From assembly GCF_001278705.1 (NCBI RefSeq), contig NZ_CP012600.1, positions 3,225,917 to 3,289,916 on the forward strand: 64,000 nt of DNA, in the 5' to 3' direction. The position numbers and the translations under genes are program-made. Positions within the stretch are counted from its first letter, which is position 1. Each line of letters opens with the position of its first letter. This document shows, one piece after another, positions 9,219 through 17,749 of the stretch. A model generated the notes under the pieces. That model had not been told where the DNA came from. It saw only the letters and a list, made by a program, of their open reading frames with translations, and did not search any database. This stretch comes from Bacillus gobiensis. Its GTDB lineage: Bacteria > Bacillota > Bacilli > Bacillales > Bacillaceae.

Positions 9219-10544
9219 ATGGAGATCTATCTTCTGATCATCACACTATTATCTATTGTTATCGTTGTTTTAGGGGTATCACTCTGGAAATGGCATGCAT
9301 TTATCAGCCTAACTGTTGCAAGCCTTTTCTTAGCAGTATTTTCCGGACTATCCATGGACAAGATTGTCGAAGCCTACGAACATGGAGTCGGCAGTGTTCT
9401 TGGCCATTTAGTCGGAATTCTTGCATTAGGCACAATTTTAGGAAAAATGATGTCTGACTCCGGGGCAGGAATGCAGGTCGCAGAATTTTTCATTAAAAAA
9501 TTCGGTGCAAAAAAACTCCCATGGGCGATGCTGCTTTCTGGTTTCATCATTGGGATTCCGGTATTTTTTGAAGTCGGTTTAGTCATTTTGCTTCCGCTTG
9601 CGATAGCGATTCGAAAATCAACCAATCAAAACATTCTCTTGATTGCAGTACCCGTGCTCGCCGGTTTGTCCATCGTCCACGGTTTGGTTCCGCCGCACCC
9701 AGGTGCAATGACGGCAATTGGGATTTATAATGCTGATCTGGGAGGAGTTCTTCTTTATTCCTTAATTATTGCATTCCCGGCCGCAATTATTGCGGGGCCG
9801 ATATTTGCTAAATGGATTCATAAACGTGTGGTTCCTGAAAAAGAACCAGAAATCATTCGGGTTGAAACGAAAATAAAACAGCTTCCGGGCACTGGAATTT
9901 CTTTTGTCGTAATCGTTTTGCCTATTTTACTCATGGTCTTATCGATTATAGCGCCATTATTGCCGCTGCCAGAGTTTGTGGAGAATCTTCTCGCGTTTAT
10001 TGGAAGCCCTGTCATGGCTCTTTTGCTTTCTGTGTTTGCTGCGTATATCTTCTTAGGCTACCGACAAGGCATGAATGGTGACTTGATCAAAAAATTAACC
10101 GAAGAATGCTTGCTGCCTCTCTCCTCAATTACTCTTATCATCGGAGCAGGCGGCGGATTCAAGCAAATTCTGATCGATAGCGGTGTTGGTACTACCATTG
10201 CCAATATGTCCGAGCAATTGTCACTTTCACCTATCGTGCTTGCCTTTTTGGTTGCCGGCTTAATTCGAGTCGCTACAGGCTCTGCAACAGTTGCCTTGAC
10301 AACAGCAGCCGGTATCATCACTCCGATCATCGCCAATATGAGCGATGTCAATTTAGAATTGTTGGTTATCGCTACTGGCGCAGGATCGTTAATGCTATCT
10401 CACGTAAACGATGCAGGATTTTGGTTAGTTAAAGAATACTTGGGGTTATCCGTGAAAGAAACCTTTAAAACGTGGACAGTCATGGAAACATTGCTAGCAT
10501 TTATCGCATTTGGACTAGCTCTTGTTTTAGATATATTCGTTTAA
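9219..10544 (+). CDS. GntP-family gluconate/organic-acid permease
   Basis: A 441-residue integral membrane proton symporter of the GntP family, with about twelve hydrophobic segments from residue 1 to the end and the family motif GLVPPHPGAM near residue 150. GntP members import gluconate, idonate, glycerate and similar acids; which one applies here cannot be told. No gluconate kinase or dehydrogenase is adjacent. The ATG follows GGGGGAAC. A cre-like site lies in the leader and a strong terminator follows. Confidence 0.9.
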   Translation: MEIYLLIITLLSIVIVVLGVSLWKWHAFISLTVASLFLAVFSGLSMDKIVEAYEHGVGSVLGHLVGILALGTILGKMMSDSGAGMQVAEFFIKKFGAKKLPWAMLLSGFIIGIPVFFEVGLVILLPLAIAIRKSTNQNILLIAVPVLAGLSIVHGLVPPHPGAMTAIGIYNADLGGVLLYSLIIAFPAAIIAGPIFAKWIHKRVVPEKEPEIIRVETKIKQLPGTGISFVVIVLPILLMVLSIIAPLLPLPEFVENLLAFIGSPVMALLLSVFAAYIFLGYRQGMNGDLIKKLTEECLLPLSSITLIIGAGGGFKQILIDSGVGTTIANMSEQLSLSPIVLAFLVAGLIRVATGSATVALTTAAGIITPIIANMSDVNLELLVIATGAGSLMLSHVNDAGFWLVKEYLGLSVKETFKTWTVMETLLAFIAFGLALVLDIFV

Positions 10545-10554
10545 AAAAATTTTT

Positions 10555-10606
10555 AAGCTGTTCCATATATGAATCATAGGTTCATATACGGAACAGCTTT
10601 TTTTAT
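10555..10606. terminator. Bidirectional rho-independent terminator
   Basis: A long stem pairs 10555-10573 with 10581-10599 (AAGCTGTTCC...GGAACAGCTT), with T-rich sequence on both sides. It sits between the convergent permease and P450 genes. Confidence 0.88.
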
Positions 10607-11820
10607 TTTTTCATTTGAACAAGAAGGTTTTTCACTCCGAAAACAAATGGGCTTTGAATAGGTTCCAAAGCTGTTTCTTCAAACTTTGAAAGGTCGGAAA
10701 ACTTCTTCAACAGAGTAGAGAGAACGATGGCACCTTCCTGACGTGCAAGCGGAGCGCCTAAACAAAAGTGGATGCCAAAGCCAAAACTCATATGAGGATT
10801 AGACTTTCTTTCCAATAAAAAACGATCAGCCTCTTCGAATTTATCTTCATCACGGTTTGCCGAGGCTACCCAGCTAACGACCTGTGAGCCTTTTTGGATA
10901 AATTGACCACCTATCTCAACATCTTCCTTTACAACTCGGCCAATAGCTTGGATAGGAGGGTAAAAACGCAATGTTTCCTCTACTAGATTCTGAATCAATG
11001 AAAGATCAGCACGAGCATGTTCTTGAATCTTTTTATCTTCTACCAGATAACGGACTGCATTTGTGATTAAATTGGTTGTCGTTTCATTCCCCGCCACAAG
11101 CAGCAGGATACTGAACGCCAGTATTTCATCTTCTGTTAATTTTTCACCGTCAATTTCCGCCGACAGCAAGAGGGATATTAAATCCTCTTCGGGATGAGCT
11201 TTTCTTTCTTCAATAATCTTAATAAAATAATCTCTTAAAAACTCGCTGCCTTCCTTGCGTTTTTGCGCCATTCGCTCAAAGGCTTTTTCCGAATCATCCT
11301 CTGCTCCTGCCACGAGAATATCTGAGGACGTTTTAAAAAGCTCCCGATCCTTCGCAGGTACTCCAAGCAGCTCAGCGATGATGATCACCGGTAGCGGGCC
11401 GGCAAGATCATGGACAATATCCATCCTCTCGTTCTCTTTTACTTGGTCGATCAAATACGTTGTCACATCTTCGATTCGTTTCTCTAAATTCCTTATCGCT
11501 TTTGGTGTAAAAGCCTTGTTCACTAGATTTCTCATCTTCGAGTGCCGCGGCGGATCCATCGTCAGAATACTGCCTTGAAAGCCGCTTTCTCCTCCACGCT
11601 GTGATGAAAACAGCTTTGGATTCTTTAACACGAAATGTACGTCATCATACCGGAAAACATCCCAGCAGCCTCTGCTCTCGTCATAACGTACCGGCGTCTC
11701 TTTCCTCAATCGCCCATACACTGAAAAAGGGTATAACTGATCCTCTTTTGAACGAAGCTCCTTCATCGGGATAAGGGTCGCGTACCGTTCAGCCTTTTTT
11801 ATGTTCTGCTCACTCGCCAT
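10603..11820 (-). CDS. Cytochrome P450
   Basis: A soluble bacterial P450 of 405 residues. Visible signatures are the oxygen-binding I-helix AGNETTT, the K-helix ExxR motif in EETLRFYPP, and the heme-cysteine loop FGFGIHFCLGAPLAR. The sequence recalls CYP109/CYP107-type enzymes of Bacillus (YjiB-like), which hydroxylate fatty acids and steroids; the true substrate is unknown. The ATG at 11818-11820 is preferred over an upstream one because AGGAGAG precedes it. No dedicated ferredoxin or reductase is adjacent, so it would have to borrow redox partners. Confidence 0.93.
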   Translation of the reverse strand: MASEQNIKKAERYATLIPMKELRSKEDQLYPFSVYGRLRKETPVRYDESRGCWDVFRYDDVHFVLKNPKLFSSQRGGESGFQGSILTMDPPRHSKMRNLVNKAFTPKAIRNLEKRIEDVTTYLIDQVKENERMDIVHDLAGPLPVIIIAELLGVPAKDRELFKTSSDILVAGAEDDSEKAFERMAQKRKEGSEFLRDYFIKIIEERKAHPEEDLISLLLSAEIDGEKLTEDEILAFSILLLVAGNETTTNLITNAVRYLVEDKKIQEHARADLSLIQNLVEETLRFYPPIQAIGRVVKEDVEIGGQFIQKGSQVVSWVASANRDEDKFEEADRFLLERKSNPHMSFGFGIHFCLGAPLARQEGAIVLSTLLKKFSDLSKFEETALEPIQSPFVFGVKNLLVQMKK

Positions 11821-11984
11821 TGATTCATCTCTCCTATTTGATTTGTCATTACTCAATAAATAGCACGCTTACTGTATCGATTCAACGGACATAGCTTGAG
11901 AAATAAATCAATTGGACGAAAGTTACAAATTACTAGGATACAAGTTCTGTTTCATGACGCTACTAATCTACTGGAAATCAAAAC

Positions 11985-13019
11985 TTAAATTAGGCCTGCT
12001 TCATCTAATTGATTCTTTTGATCAATCAAAGTGGCTTCAAGGCTTCGATAGTTCATACCCAGATCCTTTATGCTTTTGCTATTGTTTAATTTCAGGCTGT
12101 GGCCGACGTTAGTTGAAACGTATTTCCTGGTAAACCCAAGCGTTGGGGCAATAAGCCACATCAATGGCTTTGGTACTTCCCGCTTTGGTAGTGCATATTG
12201 ATCTGGGAATTTTCCTTCTAATATCTTTGCCATATCAAAAACTGATGCTTCTTTTCCAGAGATGATGTATCTCCCCGAAGCATTTTCCGTAAAGGCAGCA
12301 AGTATATGTGCTTTGGCCGTATCCCGAACGTCTACCATACCGAAAAATAATTTAGGCACGCCCGTTTTATATGTGCCTTTTAGTAAATCAAGAATGGTTG
12401 AAATACTTGTAGAATCCGCCCGTTTTGTTAATGAGGGTCCTAATATAAAGCTTGGATTGATCGTTACGAGATCCCAGTTATTTTGTTCCTTCTGAATGCT
12501 CCAAGCCTCTTTCTCTGCTACTGTTTTCGAATAGTTGTAAGGCTGGTGTTCTACGGAGCTGCTCTCATTCCAATCCTTTTCTGTAAACTCTTGTTTCCCA
12601 TTCATATCACGATTATCACCATGAACCGCTGCTACACTGCTAGTAAGTATAACTCGTTTTACGGAATCTGCTTTATTTACAGAAAGCAACACATTACGCG
12701 TGCCTTCTTTTGCCGGCTTTACTAATTCGTTGTAAGCATCTTTGATACCGCTGAGATAAAAAGGAGAAGCCGTATGGAAGACGAATTCTGTTCCTTCGAC
12801 GGCTAGATCAAAGCTCCCTTTTTTTAATAGGTCCGCTTCATAAATGAACAAATTCCCTGGAGTCTCTTTCTCGATTTGACGTAAATGCTCGTATTTTTCC
12901 TCCTTGCCTTTATCGCGTACTGTAATTCTGACATCATGTCCTTCTTTCAGCAGGTCTTTGACTATCCAAGATGCCAAATATCCTGTACCGCCTGTTACTA
13001 ACACTGTGGTTTTTTTCAT
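11985..13019 (-). CDS. Extended SDR, dihydroflavonol-reductase-like
   Basis: A 344-residue NAD(P)-dependent reductase of the extended SDR group. The cofactor loop VTGGTGYLASWIV is at the N-terminus, LTSSVAAVHG follows near residue 115, and the catalytic Tyr-x3-Lys is in YNYSKTVAE. Its relatives reduce aldehydes and ketones (dihydroflavonol reductase, methylglyoxal reductase types). The start at 13017-13019 follows GAGGGAA. A 12-bp palindrome lies just upstream and resembles one upstream of the ArsR gene next door, so the two genes are probably one regulatory pair. Confidence 0.85.
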   Translation of the reverse strand: MKKTTVLVTGGTGYLASWIVKDLLKEGHDVRITVRDKGKEEKYEHLRQIEKETPGNLFIYEADLLKKGSFDLAVEGTEFVFHTASPFYLSGIKDAYNELVKPAKEGTRNVLLSVNKADSVKRVILTSSVAAVHGDNRDMNGKQEFTEKDWNESSSVEHQPYNYSKTVAEKEAWSIQKEQNNWDLVTINPSFILGPSLTKRADSTSISTILDLLKGTYKTGVPKLFFGMVDVRDTAKAHILAAFTENASGRYIISGKEASVFDMAKILEGKFPDQYALPKREVPKPLMWLIAPTLGFTRKYVSTNVGHSLKLNNSKSIKDLGMNYRSLEATLIDQKNQLDEAGLI

Positions 13020-13049
13020 TGCGTTCCCTCTTTCTTTATTCATAATTGA

Positions 13050-13061
13050 TTAAACGTTTAA
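13050..13061. promoter_or_regulatory. Palindrome upstream of the extended SDR, probable ArsR-family operator
   Basis: TTAAACGTTTAA is a perfect 12-bp palindrome 30 bases upstream of the SDR start. The element at 13463-13480 upstream of the ArsR gene shares the CGTTTAAA core. Confidence 0.55.
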
Positions 13062-13129
13062 ACACTCAAACTAAAAGTCAATAATGAAACTCAAATCATT
13101 TAGGGAAAACCACTTGTCAATCCTTCGTT

Positions 13130-13435
13130 TTAATTACAATCTGCCTCTATCGTAAGAATGAGTGCTTTTAGCTGCTCTAAGGCAGGTGCAAGCGTGAGGA
13201 AGTAATACCGTTTCGTCCCTTGCTGTTCTACAGAAACAAGATGGTTCTGTTTTAGAATTTTCAAATGATGTGAAATGGCCGGTCTCGAAAGCTTTGACTG
13301 TTCAGCAATTTCGCTAACCGTCAAGCGTTCCTTCTCTCCCAACAATAATATGATATCTTGCCTATATTCATCGCTAAGGGCTTGAAAAAGAGGGATACAC
13401 GTCCGGAAATTTTCTATAGCTGCCTTGGAACCCAT
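13130..13435 (-). CDS. ArsR-family winged-helix regulator
   Basis: A 101-residue DNA-binding protein with the ArsR fold; the recognition helix region reads LTVSEIAEQSKLSRPAISHHLKIL (about residues 38-61). It lacks the CxC metal site of arsenic and cadmium sensors, so its signal is probably not a metal. It lies upstream of, and is codirectional with, the extended SDR gene, with related AT-rich palindromes before each gene. Confidence 0.88.
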   Translation of the reverse strand: MGSKAAIENFRTCIPLFQALSDEYRQDIILLLGEKERLTVSEIAEQSKLSRPAISHHLKILKQNHLVSVEQQGTKRYYFLTLAPALEQLKALILTIEADCN

Positions 13436-13462
13436 GGAAACACTCCTATAATTCGATAACTA

Positions 13463-13480
13463 CGTTTAAATGTTTAAACA
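13463..13480. promoter_or_regulatory. Palindrome upstream of the ArsR gene
   Basis: CGTTTAAATGTTTAAACA contains the perfect palindrome TGTTTAAACA and a second TTTAAA core. It lies about 28 bases before the ArsR start and fits autoregulation. Confidence 0.55.
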
Positions 13481-13568
13481 TATTTTAAATCAAAGTACGA
13501 TTCAAGTCAAAAAATCTGATGCTTAGAGATGTAAGATGTGAATAAACCGGTATAAATAATTTACGGCT

Positions 13569-13871
13569 CTATTCGTTGTTTTTACGACTAAAGTAAGGAC
13601 CTAAATAAGACTCATGGGTGTTTACATATGTCCAGGTGAACTTTTTATCTGTGATATAAACATCCCCCTCATTGAAAAGGTCAGCAGCAGTGAGACACGA
13701 TGCATTTTCGAGGATTAGCGCATACTCCGAGTGCTGATAGAACAAATAACATTCCTTTTTCACTTCTTCATGAAATGCATTATTTGCCTGGTTATCTCGT
13801 AAACAACTCTTTTTCTCATAACTAAAAAGATGCCATAAGTAACTACTTTTAAGCAAATCTATTAAATCCAT
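13569..13871 (-). CDS. DUF4275-like protein, possibly shortened
   Basis: A 100-residue protein whose C-terminal three quarters (YLWHLFSYEKKSCL, CYLFYQHSEYALILENAS, KKFTWTYVNTHE, GPYFSRK) agree with what I recall of DUF4275 proteins of Bacillaceae. Family members as I remember them are longer, with about 40 residues between the opening MDLIDLLK and the YLWH motif; here the two are joined directly, suggesting an in-frame internal deletion. The function is unknown. A ribosome binding site (GGAGG) precedes the ATG. Confidence 0.6.
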   Translation of the reverse strand: MDLIDLLKSSYLWHLFSYEKKSCLRDNQANNAFHEEVKKECYLFYQHSEYALILENASCLTAADLFNEGDVYITDKKFTWTYVNTHESYLGPYFSRKNNE

Positions 13872-13939
13872 TCATTTCCTCCAAAAATAAATATTATTGC
13901 ATGGCTGCGGAGTCAAACAACATATTGAAACAAAAACAT

Positions 13940-14854
13940 TCAAGACTCACGAAGCCGCTTGATATCGCTAATCGGCGGCAAACCAAACAGTTTTGAATAT
14001 TCTCTGCTGAATTGGGATGGACTCTCATAACCGACCTGGAAGCCTGCATTTGCCGCGTCTGCAGTTTCTGAAAGCAGCAGGCGGCGAGCCTCTTGCAGTC
14101 TCAACTGTTTCTGATATTGCATTGGACTCATCCCCGTTACTTCTTTAAAGTGATGATGCATCGATGAGGAGCTCATATTTGCAGCTGACGCCAATACATC
14201 TATCCGCAAAGGCTCAGCAAAATTTTTCTGTATTAGATCAATTACTTTCGCAATACGCTGTGCATGGCTGCCAATCATTGCCCTTTGCTTTACAGAATCA
14301 CCGTGTTCATCCATAAGAATCCGGTAAAGAATTTCCCGAATGGCGAGTGGAGCCAGCACGGGAATATCCTCGGGTGCTTCTAACAGCCGAACCAGTCTTA
14401 TAACGGCATCAAGAAGAGATACATTCGTTTTACTAACAAACAATCCTCGTTCAGAGCTTCCTTTTTCGCCCAATGGTTTATCGGATTCATTCATAATGTC
14501 AACTATCTGCTGAAAGTCAAAATCTAATCTGAGGCACAAGTAGGGAGAATGAGAGGTAGCTTGGAGAATCTGCCCGGAAATTGGCAAGTCGACAGAAACA
14601 ACAAGGTACTGAGAAGGATCATAATAATACCTTTCCTGCGCGAGCATCACTAGCTTTCTCCCTTGAGCGACGATACATAAAGCCGGTTTATGGATTGTAT
14701 AAATTGGGTCCCCTTTTTTGGAAGCACGAATGAAAGAGAGCGATTGAATTGCCGTCGAATGTATTCCATCCTTGTCAGTAAAACGTTCAATCAACTGCGC
14801 TAATTCAATTTGACGTTCGAGATCGTTATATCCCATTTTTGTTTCTCTCGCCAT
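13940..14854 (-). CDS. AraC-family transcriptional regulator
   Basis: A 304-residue regulator with an N-terminal AraC_N cupin-like domain (about residues 20-180, PALCIVAQGRKLVML motif) and two C-terminal helix-turn-helix motifs (about 205-300, MSSSSMHHHFKEVTGMSP and GYESPSQFSREY). The ATG at 14852-14854 is chosen because GGGGGGAG precedes it. It is divergent from a lipoprotein/SDR/MFS operon and is the likely activator of it. Regulators of this subfamily often control aldehyde or stress-linked oxidoreductase genes. Confidence 0.88.
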   Translation of the reverse strand: MARETKMGYNDLERQIELAQLIERFTDKDGIHSTAIQSLSFIRASKKGDPIYTIHKPALCIVAQGRKLVMLAQERYYYDPSQYLVVSVDLPISGQILQATSHSPYLCLRLDFDFQQIVDIMNESDKPLGEKGSSERGLFVSKTNVSLLDAVIRLVRLLEAPEDIPVLAPLAIREILYRILMDEHGDSVKQRAMIGSHAQRIAKVIDLIQKNFAEPLRIDVLASAANMSSSSMHHHFKEVTGMSPMQYQKQLRLQEARRLLLSETADAANAGFQVGYESPSQFSREYSKLFGLPPISDIKRLRES

Positions 14855-14994
14855 ACTAACTCCCCCCATATTAATAGTTAGCTCAATTTTATTTGAGTTT
14901 GGAGAATTAGGCAATAATTCAGTATTAATCCTCTACCCCTTAAAAACCATCTTGTTTCATACTTAACTTATCCAAATCCAAGGAGGGTAGAAAG

Positions 14995-15399
14995 GTGAAC
15001 TTAATTGCCAGGCGTACAATTCCGTTTTTTCTCATCAGTTTGTTTGCTTTAGAGGCATGTGCAACAAATGAGAATGCATCTCGAGAGAACCGCGAAGAAA
15101 CAACGGAAAGTAATCCAAACAAAAGAGGAGAAGAAAAAATGGAGTCTCAAAATACTAAGCATCACCCTTATGTCGGAATGTGGGTCACCGCTGACGGATA
15201 TATCCGCCAAGAACTCCTGCCTAATGGCCGTTATGACGAGGCACGCGGCACGATCAAAAGTGCCTACACTGGGAGCTATACCATTAAAGGAAACCACATT
15301 GATTATGTAGATGACACTGGATTTACTGCAGATGGCGAATTTCGCGATGATGTTTTATACCACGCGGGAATGGTTTTTTATCGAGAAAAACATAAATAG
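14995..15399 (+). CDS. Lipoprotein with an Atu4866 domain
   Basis: A 134-residue secreted lipoprotein. The signal peptide ends in the lipobox LEAC (cysteine about 22), followed by a charged linker. The C-terminal 80 residues (HPYVGMWVTADGYIRQELLP, NGRYDEARG, IDYVDDTGFTADGEF, YHAGMVFYR) match the small beta-barrel family named after Agrobacterium Atu4866. The function of this domain is unknown. In other genomes it also sits beside SDR genes and AraC regulators. It heads an operon with the SDR at 15418 and the MFS pump at 16175. Confidence 0.75.
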   Translation: MNLIARRTIPFFLISLFALEACATNENASRENREETTESNPNKRGEEKMESQNTKHHPYVGMWVTADGYIRQELLPNGRYDEARGTIKSAYTGSYTIKGNHIDYVDDTGFTADGEFRDDVLYHAGMVFYREKHK

Positions 15400-15417
15400 C
15401 TCACAAGGAGAGAAGAC

Positions 15418-16155
15418 ATGTCAAACATATCTGAAAAAGTTGTAGTTATTACAGGTGCAAGCAGTGGGATCGGTGAAGCGACAGCACGTATGCTTGCTCA
15501 AAGGGGAGCCCGCGTAGTTTTAGGAGCAAGGAGAACGGATCGATTAGAGGCTCTTGCCTCCGAGATCCGTTCAGAAGGCGGCTTTGCCGATTATCGAGAG
15601 CTAGATGTAACAAAAAGAGAGCAAATGGAGGAGTTTATTACATTTACAAAAGATACTTATGGAAGAGTTGATGTGATTGTGAACAACGCCGGTGTTATGC
15701 CGCTCTCTCCTCTGGAAGCGCTGAAGGCCGATGAGTGGAATCGCATGATTGACGTGAATATCCGCGGTGTCCTACACGGAATTGCTGCGGGACTGCCGAT
15801 TATGAAAGAACAAGGATTTGGCCAGTTCATTAACATCGCTTCGATAGGCGCATACAGTGTAACGCCAACAGCAGCAGTATATTGCGCGACGAAGTACGCC
15901 GTCCGTGCCATTTCTGAAGGCTTGCGTCAGGAGGTTGGCGGCGACATTCGCGTAACACTTGTGTCACCCGGAGTTACCGAATCAGAGCTTGCTGACAGTA
16001 TTTCTGACGACGAGGCCCGACAGAGAATGGTTGAATATCGCCGCATTTCAATTCCGGCTGACGCCATTGCGAGTTCGATCTTATATGCCGTCGAGCAGCC
16101 GGCTGAAGTCGATGTGAACGAGATTATTGTGCGGCCAACGGCAAGTTCCGCTTAA
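15418..16155 (+). CDS. Short-chain dehydrogenase/reductase
   Basis: A 245-residue classical SDR: TGASSGIGEATA cofactor loop, NNAGVMPLSP, and catalytic YCATK. Its stop is 18 bases after the lipoprotein stop region's ribosome site (AAGGAGAG), so it is translated from the same transcript. It belongs to the widespread group of clavaldehyde-dehydrogenase-like SDRs; the substrate is unknown. Confidence 0.9.
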   Translation: MSNISEKVVVITGASSGIGEATARMLAQRGARVVLGARRTDRLEALASEIRSEGGFADYRELDVTKREQMEEFITFTKDTYGRVDVIVNNAGVMPLSPLEALKADEWNRMIDVNIRGVLHGIAAGLPIMKEQGFGQFINIASIGAYSVTPTAAVYCATKYAVRAISEGLRQEVGGDIRVTLVSPGVTESELADSISDDEARQRMVEYRRISIPADAIASSILYAVEQPAEVDVNEIIVRPTASSA

Positions 16156-16174
16156 TACAAGGGAGGGAACTTTT

Positions 16175-17350
16175 ATGGATAAAAGAATACTTATTTTGGC
16201 GTTCGCATCCTTTGTCGTAGGTACAGTAGAGCTTGTCATTGGGGGTATTTTAGACATGATTGCTACAGACCTCCAAGTACCAGTTGGGATAGTTGGTCAA
16301 CTGGTCACCGTCTACTCACTTGTATTCGCTTTTGGATCTCCTGTACTCATCGCTTTAACGTCAAAAGTGGAACGACGGAAATTATTAATAATAGCAATGC
16401 TTGTCTTTTTTACCGGAAATATGATCTCAATGCTTAGTCCGAATTTCACCATACTTTTGATTACAAGAGTTATTCTGGCTGCAAGCTGTTCACTAGTCGT
16501 TGTTCTTTCGATAACTTTAGCTGCGAATGTAGTTGCTCCCGAATTAAGAGGTCGAGCGATTGGCATTATCTTCATGGGAATCAGTGCATCTTTGGTGCTA
16601 GGAGTACCTTTAGGAACATTAATTGGTGAACAATGGGGCTGGCGCACGACATTTGCACTGGTTGCCGCCCTCACCTTGATCGTTTTGTTATGTATTGTTC
16701 GTTTTTTACCCAAAGTTGCACCGCAACCAACGATAAGTTTGCGGGAACAGCTTCGGACCCTGAAAAATCCGAAGATCGTTTCCGCACATGCCATTTCGAT
16801 TTTACAGATGACCGGGCAATTTACAATCTATGCCTATATTACGCCGTTTCTACACGATACGATGAATTTATCAACTTCAATGATTAGTTTTATTTTGCTG
16901 GTGTATGGGTTAGCAGGAATTGCAGGAGGTTGGATTGGCGGCTTGGCATCGGATAAACTCGGGGCCAGAAAAACTATTTTTATTACTCTTCTGTTACACG
17001 CAACAGCAATACTTTTACTGCCATTGGCTACAATTTCCTTGATCAGTTTACTTATCGTGGTCGTTGTTTGGTGTACATTTAATATGGCACCGAGCCCTGC
17101 AATCCAAAGCTATTTGATAAAATCGGCTCCGGAATCTACGGATATTCAATTAAGTTTCAATACTTCCTCTTTGCATATCGGGGTGGCTTTAGGATCTGCA
17201 ATTGGCGGTTTAATTGTGAATCAATATCCTGTCACCATAAATGCCTGGGTAGGGGGATTCATTGTGATTTTGGCTTTTTTTTCAGCAGCTTACTCTTTTA
17301 CGAGGAAAAGTATGAGCTCAGTAGAAATATGTGATTTAGCTAATCGCTAG
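16175..17350 (+). CDS. MFS efflux transporter (DHA1 type)
   Basis: A 391-residue major facilitator protein with about twelve membrane segments, of the drug:proton antiporter-1 type (AraJ/YbcL-like). The first segment reads ILILAFASFVVGTVELVIGG and the cytoplasmic loop after segment 2 carries KVERRKLL. The ATG at 16175 follows GGGAGGGAAC; an earlier in-frame start would overlap the SDR gene. It completes the AraC-controlled lipoprotein/SDR/MFS operon and probably exports a toxic compound or its reduced product. Confidence 0.88.
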   Translation: MDKRILILAFASFVVGTVELVIGGILDMIATDLQVPVGIVGQLVTVYSLVFAFGSPVLIALTSKVERRKLLIIAMLVFFTGNMISMLSPNFTILLITRVILAASCSLVVVLSITLAANVVAPELRGRAIGIIFMGISASLVLGVPLGTLIGEQWGWRTTFALVAALTLIVLLCIVRFLPKVAPQPTISLREQLRTLKNPKIVSAHAISILQMTGQFTIYAYITPFLHDTMNLSTSMISFILLVYGLAGIAGGWIGGLASDKLGARKTIFITLLLHATAILLLPLATISLISLLIVVVVWCTFNMAPSPAIQSYLIKSAPESTDIQLSFNTSSLHIGVALGSAIGGLIVNQYPVTINAWVGGFIVILAFFSAAYSFTRKSMSSVEICDLANR

Positions 17351-17356
17351 AATTAA

Positions 17357-17402
17357 GCGGCAGACTAGAATAAAGTTTCCCATATTATGATCTGCCGCAT
17401 TT
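17357..17402 (+). terminator. Terminator-like hairpin after the MFS gene
   Basis: Stem GCGGCAGA (17357-17364) and TCTGCCGC (17391-17398) with a 26-base loop, followed by ATTTCC; the T-run is weak. Confidence 0.55.
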
Positions 17403-17516
17403 CCTATGCTGTCATATAAGAAGAACGAATGGCATTAAACTGATCGGGTAAACTATGTCTAAGTGACACCTTTACATAGGGTGACGATAGAGCATGAGGT
17501 TTCACACATTGAAAAA

Positions 17517-17577
17517 GAGGAGGGTCAATCCATGGAAAAAGACAATAACCGCAGTCTCACCGAAAAAAACTCAGATG
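17517..17577 (+). repeat. 61-bp direct repeat, copy 1
   Basis: Identical over all 61 bases to 19646-19706. It contains the ribosome binding site and first codons of a small gene whose intact copy starts at 19661. The two copies bracket the TetR/SDR pair. Confidence 0.92.
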
Positions 17578-17597
17578 CATTTGTACATGTTATTTGA
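17532..17597 (+). pseudogene. Truncated copy of a small hydrophilic protein gene
   Basis: The first 15 codons equal those of the 46-residue protein at 19661-19801; after the end of the repeat the frame runs into unrelated sequence and stops at TGA after 21 codons. It is a 5' fragment left by a duplication or insertion event. Confidence 0.8.
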
Positions 17598-17629
17598 AAA
17601 TTTTAAAGCTTACCATTTAAACAATTCTT

Positions 17630-17682
17630 TAGAGGCCATTAACACCATACCAAGAATTAAAGGGTGTTAATGGCCTCTAATC
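17630..17682. terminator. Strong hairpin between truncated small gene and TetR gene
   Basis: Stem of about 16 bp, AGAGGCCATTAACACC with GGGTGTTAATGGCCTCT, with a 15-base loop; T-rich bases follow on the plus strand. Confidence 0.65.
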
Positions 17683-17749
17683 TTTGTACTCACAAATTTT
17701 CACTTAAGTCCAGTAAGAAGGATTTTGTCCTTTAAAAGACGTTCAGCGC

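Noticed and set aside
16312..16794. 160-codon minus-strand frame
   Set aside because: Lies wholly inside the MFS gene on the opposite strand and has no start signal.
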